Below the pieces are notes generated by a model. That model was not told where the DNA came from, did no database searches, and was given only the letters and a program-made list of their open reading frames with translations. Of a DNA stretch of 64,000 nt, positions 57,514 through 64,000 are shown one piece after another; the first letter of the stretch is position 1, and each line of letters begins with the position of its first letter. The DNA is from Cetobacterium sp050033475 (GTDB taxonomy: Bacteria; Fusobacteriota; Fusobacteriia; Fusobacteriales; Fusobacteriaceae). The stretch covers positions 496,001 to 560,000 of the forward strand of contig NZ_CP188319.1 in the NCBI RefSeq assembly GCF_050033475.1. Direction: 5' to 3'. A program made the position numbers and the translations under genes.

Positions 57514-58515
57514 ATGTATTTTAAAAATTTTGTGGTTTTAGGAATCAGTCACAAGGAGTTGACTTTAGAAGAAAGAGAAGCCTTTATAAAAAATGATCCT
57601 CTTTCTATTATTGAAAAACTTTATCAAGAGGGAAAAGTTTTAGGTTATGTAAATCTTTCTACTTGTTTAAGAGTTGAATTTTATCTTCATTTAAATAAAA
57701 ATTATTCCTATGAAGAGCTTTTAAAGGAATTCCCATATAGGGGGATATTTTTAAAAGCTAGTCATGAGGCAGTTAATTATCTTTTTAGAGTAACTTGTGG
57801 TTTTGAATCTGTAATAAAGGGAGAAGACCAAATTCTAGCCCAAACTAAAAAAGCCATTGCTACAGCCATGGAAAGCAATACTAGCACTAGCAGTTTAAAT
57901 GTTATTTTTAACAAGGCAATTGAACTTGGGAAAAAATTTAGAAATAAAAGTCAAATCTGTCATAATGCTCTTTCTCTTGAGGCGATCTCTCTTAAATTTA
58001 TAAAACATCAAATACAGGATTTACAAGATAAAAAAATATTAATTTTAGGAGTGGGAGATCTTTCTCAAGCTATTATGGCTCTTTTAGTAAAGGAAGGAGC
58101 TAAAAATATAACTATTACCAATAGAAGTTATCATAGAGCATTGGAAATAAAAGACATTTACCATGCCGATGTAATTACATTTGATAATAAAGTTGAAGCT
58201 TCTATTGAAAGCGATATTATTATTTCTGCTACTTCAGCTCCACACTTTGTTTTAAAGGGTGAAGATTTAATAAATAAATTAGATAAACATAGACCTTATG
58301 TCTTTTTAGATTTAGCAGTTCCTAGAGATATTGAAGATTCTATTGGATCTTTAAATAATGTAGAACTTTACAATCTAGATGATGTTTGGAATATCTATTA
58401 TGAAAATCTAGAAAATAGAGAGTGCCTATTAAGTAAATATGAATATTTAATAAAAGATCAAATGACCAATTTAGAAAAATGGTTTCAATTTAAATACAAA
58501 GAAGGGATAGCATAA
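57514..58515 (+). CDS. hemA: glutamyl-tRNA reductase
   Basis: A 333-residue enzyme that turns glutamyl-tRNA into glutamate-1-semialdehyde, the first step of the C5 tetrapyrrole pathway. The catalytic cysteine is C51 in NLSTCLRVEFY; the NADPH domain carries LILGVGDLSQAIMALL and NRS. At 333 residues it is shorter than the usual 400-450, and the C-terminal dimerisation helix is much reduced. Start at 57514 is preceded by GAGGG; the longer reading would begin inside the promoter. Confidence 0.93.
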   Translation: MYFKNFVVLGISHKELTLEEREAFIKNDPLSIIEKLYQEGKVLGYVNLSTCLRVEFYLHLNKNYSYEELLKEFPYRGIFLKASHEAVNYLFRVTCGFESVIKGEDQILAQTKKAIATAMESNTSTSSLNVIFNKAIELGKKFRNKSQICHNALSLEAISLKFIKHQIQDLQDKKILILGVGDLSQAIMALLVKEGAKNITITNRSYHRALEIKDIYHADVITFDNKVEASIESDIIISATSAPHFVLKGEDLINKLDKHRPYVFLDLAVPRDIEDSIGSLNNVELYNLDDVWNIYYENLENRECLLSKYEYLIKDQMTNLEKWFQFKYKEGIA

Positions 58516-58519
58516 ACTT

Positions 58520-59419
58520 ATGAAGAAAAAAATTATTATTGGAAGTAGAGGTAGTATCCTAGCTCTTGCTCAAAGCGAAATGATAAAAGAAAAATTAGAA
58601 AAAATTTTTCCAGAATTGGAATTTGAAATTAAGGTTATTGTAACTAGTGGGGATACGGATTTAGTAAGCAACTGGAATAATAGTGATAAATCATTAAAGA
58701 GTTTTTTTACAAAGGAAATTGAGCAAGAACTTCTAGATGGTGTAATTGATATTGCAGTACATTCTATGAAAGATATGCCAATAATTTCTCCAAAGGGTTT
58801 AATCTGTGGAGCTACCCCTGATAGAGAAGATAATAGAGATGTTTTTATTTCAAAAACAGGACTTAAATTAATGGATTTACCAAAAGGAGCAACTGTTGGA
58901 ACTAGTTCTCTTCGTAGAACCATGGGATTAAAAAACTTAAGACCTGATTTAAATATTAAACAACTTAGAGGAAATATCCATACTAGACTTAGAAAACTTA
59001 AGGAAGAAGATTACGATGGTATTCTTCTTGCGGCAGCTGGTTTGATAAGAGTTGGTTTAGAAAAAGAAATCACTGAATATTTAGATTATGATCTTATGAT
59101 GCCAGCTCCAGCTCAAGGAGCTTTATATATCCAATGTAGAGAAAAGGATCCATTCATAAGAGATATTCTTAAGGGAATTCATTGTGAGGAAATTGAAAAA
59201 TTAGTAGAAATTGAAAGAGAATTTTCTAAAATCTTTGATGGCGGTTGTCATACTCCAATGGGATGTGCTGGAATCTTAGAAGGAAACAGAGTTCTTTTCA
59301 AGGGTGTATATTGTAAAGATGATGTTATGTATAAAGATGAAATATCTGAAGATTTAAATCTTGGTAAAGAAATTGCACATAAATTAGCAAAGAAAATAAG
59401 GGAGCAAATGAATGGATAA
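58520..59419 (+). CDS. hemC: hydroxymethylbilane synthase (porphobilinogen deaminase)
   Basis: A 299-residue enzyme joining four porphobilinogens. It has IIGSRGSILALAQSEMI at the start, the catalytic aspartate region VHSMKDMP, arginines in TSSLRR and QLRGNIHTRL, and the cofactor-binding cysteine near residue 243 in DGGCHTPMG. The last 8 bases overlap the cobA-hemD gene. Confidence 0.98.
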   Translation: MKKKIIIGSRGSILALAQSEMIKEKLEKIFPELEFEIKVIVTSGDTDLVSNWNNSDKSLKSFFTKEIEQELLDGVIDIAVHSMKDMPIISPKGLICGATPDREDNRDVFISKTGLKLMDLPKGATVGTSSLRRTMGLKNLRPDLNIKQLRGNIHTRLRKLKEEDYDGILLAAAGLIRVGLEKEITEYLDYDLMMPAPAQGALYIQCREKDPFIRDILKGIHCEEIEKLVEIEREFSKIFDGGCHTPMGCAGILEGNRVLFKGVYCKDDVMYKDEISEDLNLGKEIAHKLAKKIREQMNG

Positions 59420-60878
59420 GGGAAAAGTTTATATAATTGGTGCTGGTTGCGGAAATATCGATCTTCTTACCCTAAAGGGGAAAAGAATAATTGAACAAGC
59501 TGATTGCATTGTCTATGATAGATTAATTGACCCTAGGGTTTTAGCTCTTGCTAAAAAAGATGCAGAACTTATATATTTAGGAAAAGGAAACACTGAGGGA
59601 GGACTTATTCAAGAGGAAATTAATCAAACTCTTGCTAAAAAAGCTCTTGAAGGTAAGGTTGTAGCTAGAGTTAAAGGTGGAGATCCTTTTGTTTTTGGAA
59701 GAGGTGGCGAGGAAATTGAAGAAGTTATAAAATATTCAATTCCCTTTGAACTTATTCCTGGAATAAGTTCTTCTATTGCTGTTCCTGAATATGCAGGAAT
59801 TCCTGTTACCCATAGAGGAGTTTCTAGATCCTTCCATGTTTTTACAGGACATACTATGGAAAATGGTGAATGGCATGATTTTTCAGTTATTGCACAATTA
59901 CAAGGAACTTTAGTTTTCTTAATGGGAATAAAAAATCTATCTCTTATTACTGGAGACCTTATTAAATATGGAAAAAATCCTAAAACTCCAATTGCAATAA
60001 TTGAAAAGGGAACCACTACCAATCAAAGAGTTACGACAGGTACTCTTGAAACTATTGTTGATATAGCAGAAAAAAGTAAAATTGTTCCTCCAGCTATAAC
60101 AATCATTGGAGATGTTGTTAATCTTAGAGAAGATTTCCAATGGTTTGAAAATATGGCTTTAAATAAAAAAAGGGTTTTAGTAACCAGAGATAAAAATCAA
60201 GCTGGAGAATTTACAGATAAATTACTTTCTTTAGGAGCTCATGTTGAAGAATTACCTCTTTTAGATATTCAACCTTTAAATTTCAAAATTGATAATCTCA
60301 ATGAATATAAAGCAGTTTTATTCAATTCTCCAAATGGAGTTAGAACTTTTATGGATCAAATTAAAGATCTTAGAGTTTTAGGAAATACTAAAATTGGTGT
60401 TGTAGGAAGTAAAACAAAAGAAGTTTTAGAAACTTATAAAATTCAACCGGATTTTATGCCAGAAAAATATATGGTTTCTGAATTAGCTAAAGAAGTTGTA
60501 AATTATACAGATAAAAATGATAGAATTTTAGTTATCACTTCGGATATTTCTCCATGTGATTGCAACTCTTGGAATGAAACCTATGAAAGAAAATTTGAAA
60601 AATTAATTACTTATAAAACAGTAAAAATTAAAAGAGACAAAAAAGAAATTAGTGATATTCTAAATAAAATAGATTATATAACTTTAATGAGTTCTTCAAC
60701 TGTAGAAGCTTTTTATGAAAGTATTGAAGGCGATTTAGAATTAATTAAAAATAAAAAATTAGTTTCCATAGGGCCAGTAACCAGTGAAACTATGAAAAAA
60801 TTAAATATCCCTGTGAATTTAGAAGCTGATGTTTATGATGCAGAGGGGATTATAGAGGTGATTTATAATGATAAATAG
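59412..60878 (+). CDS. cobA-hemD: fused uroporphyrinogen-III C-methyltransferase and uroporphyrinogen-III synthase
   Basis: A 488-residue two-domain protein. Residues about 1-240 are a SAM-dependent methyltransferase (VYIIGAGCGNIDLLTLKG, ARVKGGDPFVFGRGGEE, GIPVTHRG), which makes precorrin-2. Residues about 248-488 are a HemD synthase (RVLVTRDKNQAGEFTDKL, FNSPNGVRTF, SSSTVEAFYE), which closes the ring with D-ring inversion. The fusion is common in Clostridia and Fusobacteria and commits uroporphyrinogen III to siroheme or B12. It overlaps hemC and hemB. Confidence 0.96.
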   Translation: MDKGKVYIIGAGCGNIDLLTLKGKRIIEQADCIVYDRLIDPRVLALAKKDAELIYLGKGNTEGGLIQEEINQTLAKKALEGKVVARVKGGDPFVFGRGGEEIEEVIKYSIPFELIPGISSSIAVPEYAGIPVTHRGVSRSFHVFTGHTMENGEWHDFSVIAQLQGTLVFLMGIKNLSLITGDLIKYGKNPKTPIAIIEKGTTTNQRVTTGTLETIVDIAEKSKIVPPAITIIGDVVNLREDFQWFENMALNKKRVLVTRDKNQAGEFTDKLLSLGAHVEELPLLDIQPLNFKIDNLNEYKAVLFNSPNGVRTFMDQIKDLRVLGNTKIGVVGSKTKEVLETYKIQPDFMPEKYMVSELAKEVVNYTDKNDRILVITSDISPCDCNSWNETYERKFEKLITYKTVKIKRDKKEISDILNKIDYITLMSSSTVEAFYESIEGDLELIKNKKLVSIGPVTSETMKKLNIPVNLEADVYDAEGIIEVIYNDK

Positions 60879-61833
60879 AACTAGAAGAACTAGAAGTTCT
60901 CAAATAATGAGGGATTTAGTTTCAAATGTAAATTTTTCCTTAGATAATTTAATTTATCCTATATTTGTAGAAGAAGGAAAAAATATAAAAAAAGAAATTC
61001 CTTCTATGCCTGGACAATTTAGATTATCTATAGATAATCTAAAAGAAGAATTAGAAGAACTTAAAAATTTAGGAATTAAATCCTTACTTCTATTTGGTAT
61101 TCCTGAAAAAAAAGATCCTATTGGTTCTGAAGCATATAACGATAAGGGGATTGTTCAAGAAGCTCTTAGATTCATAAAAAAAGAATTTCCTCAATTCTTA
61201 TTAGTTACTGATGTTTGTATGTGTGAATATACTTCTCATGGTCATTGTGGAATTTTAAAAGGTGAAGAAGTTTTAAATGATGAAACTGTAGAATTACTTT
61301 GTAAAATTGCTATTTCTCACGTTAAAGCTGGAGCTGACATGGTTGCTCCTTCGGATATGATGGATGGAAGAATTGCAGCTATGAGAAAGGCCTTAGATAA
61401 TGAAGGATTCATTAATATTCCAATTATGGCCTATAGTATAAAATATGCTTCTAGTTATTATGGTCCTTTCAGAGATGCTGCTGATTCTGCACCTTCATTT
61501 GGAGATAGAAAAGCTTACCAAATGGATTTTAGAAATTCTAGAGATTATTTAATTGAAGCTAGAAATGATATTGCAGAAGGAGCTGACATTATAATGGTTA
61601 AGCCTGGAATGCCTTATCTTGATGTAGTTAAGACTGTCAGTGATGCAATTGATTTACCTGTAGCTGTGTATAATGTAAGTGGAGAATATTCTATGGTAAA
61701 AGCTGCAGCTCAAATGGGTTGGATTGATGAAAAAAAAGTAGTTTTAGAAAATATGTATGCTATGAGAAGAGCTGGAGCAAGTATTATTATAACTTACCAT
61801 GCTAAGGATATAGCAAAATGGATGGGGATTTAA
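60868..61833 (+). CDS. hemB: delta-aminolevulinic acid dehydratase (porphobilinogen synthase)
   Basis: A 321-residue enzyme condensing two 5-aminolevulinates. The zinc-type cysteine motif DVCMCEYTSHGHCG is near residues 116-129, so it is the zinc-dependent form. The Schiff-base lysines are in YSIKYAS and MVKPGMPYLD. It overlaps the end of the cobA-hemD gene by 11 bases. Confidence 0.98.
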   Translation: MINRTRRTRSSQIMRDLVSNVNFSLDNLIYPIFVEEGKNIKKEIPSMPGQFRLSIDNLKEELEELKNLGIKSLLLFGIPEKKDPIGSEAYNDKGIVQEALRFIKKEFPQFLLVTDVCMCEYTSHGHCGILKGEEVLNDETVELLCKIAISHVKAGADMVAPSDMMDGRIAAMRKALDNEGFINIPIMAYSIKYASSYYGPFRDAADSAPSFGDRKAYQMDFRNSRDYLIEARNDIAEGADIIMVKPGMPYLDVVKTVSDAIDLPVAVYNVSGEYSMVKAAAQMGWIDEKKVVLENMYAMRRAGASIIITYHAKDIAKWMGI

Positions 61834-61835
61834 TT

Positions 61836-63149
61836 ATGAAATATAAAAATTCAGAAATGATTTATAAAAAAGCTATCAATATAATTCCTGGTGGAGTTAA
61901 TAGTCCTGTTAGAGCTTTTAAATCTGTAAAAAGATCACACCCAATTTTTGTAAAAAAAGGATTAGGTTCAAAAATTTGGGATGAAGATAACAATGAATAT
62001 ATTGATTATATCTGTTCTTGGGGACCATTAATTTTAGGACATAATCATCCTAGAGTTTTAAATGGAGTTAAGGAAGCAATTGAATTAGGTAGTTCTTTTG
62101 GACTTCCGACTAAAATGGAAGTTGAATTGGCTGAGATGGTTTGCAAATGCTATCCTTCTATGGATATGATTAGATTCACAACTTCTGGAACTGAGGCTAC
62201 AATGGCTGCAATAAGAGTTGCTAGAGCCTATACAAATCGTAATAAAATTCTAAAATTTGAAGGATGCTATCACGGACATTCTGATGCACTATTAGTTAGT
62301 TCTGGATCTGGACTTCTTACAGATGGATATCAAGATAGTAATGGTATTACTGAGGGGGTTCTTAGAGATACTCTTGTAGTTCCTTTTGGAGATATTGAAG
62401 GGGTTAAAGAAATTTTATCTAAGGAAGATATAGCTTGTATTATCATGGAACCTGTTCCTGCAAATATGGGACTTATCCATAGTGAAGGAAAATTTTTAGA
62501 AGAAGTTAGAAAAGTTTGTGATGATACAAAAACTCTTTTAATCTTTGACGAAGTTATTTCAGGATTTAGATTAGCTCTTGGAGGAGCGCAGGAAATTTTT
62601 AAAATTAAACCAGATTTAACTACATTAGGTAAAATAATTGGTGGAGGATATCCTGTTGGTGCCTTTGGTGGTAGAAGAGATATTATGGAGATGATTGCAC
62701 CTGTTGGTAGAGTATATCATGCTGGAACTTTATCTGGAAATCCTGTAGCTGTCAGAGCTGGTATTGAAACTGTTGGTTACTTAATGGAAAATAAAGAATC
62801 TATATATAAAACTTTAGAAGAAAACGTTGACTATTTAACTGACAAAATAAAAGAATTTTCTAAAGAATATGATGTTCCTGTTTGCATTAATAAATTTGGT
62901 TCTTTATTTACAATATTCTTTACTGATAAAGAAAAAGTAGAAGTATTAAAGGATGCTATGGAAGCAAGTGAAGAAATGTATGCTATTTATTTTAATACAA
63001 TGTTAGAGGGAGGAATTGTAACTCCACCATCTAAATATGAAGCACATTTTATTTCTTTAGCTCATACTAAGGAAGATTTAAATAGAACTTTAGAGGTAAT
63101 GGAAAAAGCCTTTAAAAATATAAAAGAGTGTTATAATGGTAGAAAGTAA
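61836..63149 (+). CDS. hemL: glutamate-1-semialdehyde 2,1-aminomutase
   Basis: A 437-residue PLP enzyme converting glutamate-1-semialdehyde to 5-aminolevulinate. It shows PGGVNSPVRAFKSV, FTTSGTEATMAAIRVARA, FDEVISGFR and the PLP lysine near residue 265 in TLGKIIGGGYPVGAFGG. The start at 61836 lies 2 bases after the hemB stop; an in-frame ATG inside hemB is less likely. Confidence 0.97.
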   Translation: MKYKNSEMIYKKAINIIPGGVNSPVRAFKSVKRSHPIFVKKGLGSKIWDEDNNEYIDYICSWGPLILGHNHPRVLNGVKEAIELGSSFGLPTKMEVELAEMVCKCYPSMDMIRFTTSGTEATMAAIRVARAYTNRNKILKFEGCYHGHSDALLVSSGSGLLTDGYQDSNGITEGVLRDTLVVPFGDIEGVKEILSKEDIACIIMEPVPANMGLIHSEGKFLEEVRKVCDDTKTLLIFDEVISGFRLALGGAQEIFKIKPDLTTLGKIIGGGYPVGAFGGRRDIMEMIAPVGRVYHAGTLSGNPVAVRAGIETVGYLMENKESIYKTLEENVDYLTDKIKEFSKEYDVPVCINKFGSLFTIFFTDKEKVEVLKDAMEASEEMYAIYFNTMLEGGIVTPPSKYEAHFISLAHTKEDLNRTLEVMEKAFKNIKECYNGRK

Positions 63150-63594
63150 AAAATTTTTCCCTTTATTTATTGATTTAAATGAAAAAGAATGTTTAGTAGT
63201 TGGTGGAGGAAGTGTTGCTCTTAGAAAAACTAAAACACTTCTAGAATATGGTGCTTCTGTAACTGTAGTTGCTTCTCATTTCAAGGAAGAATTTAAAAGT
63301 TTACCAGTTGAAATATACCAGCAAGATTTTGTAGTGGATTTTTTAAAAGATAAATTTTTAGTAGTTGCTGCAACAGATAATATTCATTTAAATGAAATGA
63401 TTTATGATATTTGTGAAATGCGTGGAATTCTTATGAATAATGCAACTTCTAAGGAAGATATGAATACAAGATTTTCTGCAATTATTGAAACAGAAGAATT
63501 TCAGATTGCAATTTCGGCCAAGGGCCTTCCAAAAAAATCTGTAAAATTAAAAAATCAGTTAATTGATATTTTAAAAGAATTAGATATTGAATAA
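63136..63594 (+). CDS. precorrin-2 dehydrogenase (siroheme synthase N-terminal type)
   Basis: A 152-residue NAD-dependent enzyme: FPLFIDLNEKECLVVGGGSVALRKTKTLLEYGASVTVV (in part) is the CysG-N/Met8 Rossmann start, then VVAATDN and the MNNATSKEDMNTRF segment with an asparagine-aspartate active region. It oxidises precorrin-2 to sirohydrochlorin. At this length it resembles Bacillus YlnF, which lacks robust chelatase activity, so iron insertion may need a separate protein. It overlaps hemL by 14 bases and ends the operon. Confidence 0.9.
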   Translation: MVESKKFFPLFIDLNEKECLVVGGGSVALRKTKTLLEYGASVTVVASHFKEEFKSLPVEIYQQDFVVDFLKDKFLVVAATDNIHLNEMIYDICEMRGILMNNATSKEDMNTRFSAIIETEEFQIAISAKGLPKKSVKLKNQLIDILKELDIE

Positions 63595-63599
63595 TAACC

Positions 63600-63645
63600 T
63601 TTTACCACTGAATATCAAAGATATTCAGTGGTAAAATTTTTTTTC
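63600..63645 (+). terminator. terminator of the hem operon
   Basis: A perfect 17-pair stem (63600-63616 with 63620-63636) with a 3-base loop and a T-run after it: one of the strongest hairpins in the window. Confidence 0.92.
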
Positions 63646-63658
63646 AAAAAAATTGCTA

Positions 63659-64000
63659 TTAATAATTTTTAGGTTGTATCATAAAGTACGCTTTAGGATG
63701 TTTACATACTGGACATATCTCTAATGCTGAATTTCCTACGTGAATATGACCACAATTTCCACATTCCCATTTTTGCTCTTCAGGTCTTTTGAAAACTAAA
63801 TCATTTTTTATATTCTCAAAAAGGTTTTTATATCTTGCTTCATGTTCTTTTTCAATTTCACCAACTTTTTCGAAAAGAAATGCAATATCTAAAAATCCTT
63901 CTTCTTTAGCATCCTTAGCAAATTTTTCATACATATCTGTCCACTCATAATTTTCACCATTAGCAGCTGATTCTAAATTTTCTAATGTTGAAGCTACAGT
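63659..64000 (-). CDS. rubrerythrin, C-terminal part (gene runs off the window)
   Basis: 113 codons in frame to the window edge. The visible part is the end of the diiron helical domain (TVASTLENLESAANGENYEW... FLFEKVGEIEKEHEARY, with iron-ligand glutamates and histidine in EKEHEARY) followed by a rubredoxin-like domain (CGNCG and CPVCKHP). Rubrerythrins reduce hydrogen peroxide in anaerobes, fitting with the perR-dfx-rubredoxin operon at 38 kb. An internal ATG exists but the homology continues upstream of it. Confidence 0.93.
   Translation of the reverse strand, partial: TVASTLENLESAANGENYEWTDMYEKFAKDAKEEGFLDIAFLFEKVGEIEKEHEARYKNLFENIKNDLVFKRPEEQKWECGNCGHIHVGNSALEICPVCKHPKAYFMIQPKNY

Overview
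The window is about 70% A+T. It carries Gram-negative lipopolysaccharide core genes, outer-membrane-type lipoproteins, strictly anaerobic enzymes (pyruvate formate-lyase, AsrABC, desulfoferrodoxin, rubrerythrin) and a Firmicute-like information-processing gene string. That combination points to a member of the Fusobacteriaceae (Fusobacterium, Cetobacterium or a relative); the species cannot be settled from sequence reading alone.

Layout. From 1 to 13.2 kb, minus strand, lies the transcription/translation core: rpmG, tRNA-Trp, secE, nusG, rplK, rplA, L10 leader, rplJ, rplL, rpoB, rpoC, then yicC, gmk, rpoZ and the first codons of one more gene. From 13.3 to 18.4 kb is a complete rRNA operon (16S, tRNA-Ile, tRNA-Ala, 23S, 5S) with a consensus promoter. 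From 18.4 to 24.4 kb are leuS and the operon of a DUF1694 gene, murA, rlmB and a SigH-like sigma factor. The order rlmB, sigH, rpmG, secE, nusG, rplKAJL, rpoBC is that of Bacillus, here interrupted by leuS and the rRNA operon.

From 24.4 to 30 kb are a plus-strand exported protein, tsaD, pflA and pflB. From 29.6 to 36.5 kb is an operon for lipopolysaccharide core assembly (deacetylase-like protein, family 2 glycosyltransferase, three heptosyltransferase-like genes, a sugar kinase) ending in recX and plsC. From 36.5 to 40.8 kb are tRNA-Met, a TDT-family transporter, a peroxide/superoxide defence operon (perR, desulfoferrodoxin, rubredoxin), a GNAT gene, truA and a six-gene tRNA cluster. From 40.9 to 48.3 kb is an envelope region: an OmpA-like lipoprotein, an isoprenoid-synthase-like orphan, two FMN-binding-domain proteins, two 5'-nucleotidase lipoproteins and a YibE/F membrane protein. 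From 48.4 to 51.7 kb are gap, pgk and a pseudouridine synthase.

From 51.9 to 63.6 kb, plus strand, are two operons that appear to work together. asrABC (anaerobic sulfite reductase, a siroheme enzyme) is followed by an extended UPF0324 transporter and two unrecognised small proteins. Next comes hemA, hemC, cobA-hemD, hemB, hemL and a precorrin-2 dehydrogenase gene, which builds the siroheme precursor from glutamyl-tRNA. A partial rubrerythrin gene runs off the right end.

Promoters are unusually easy to read. Most have TTGACA or a close variant, a 17-base spacer and a TGn-extended TATAAT. Most operons end in clear hairpins, several bidirectional between convergent genes. No CRISPR array, insertion sequence, phage gene or integrase was seen, and no gene-free stretch longer than 300 bases exists outside the rRNA genes.
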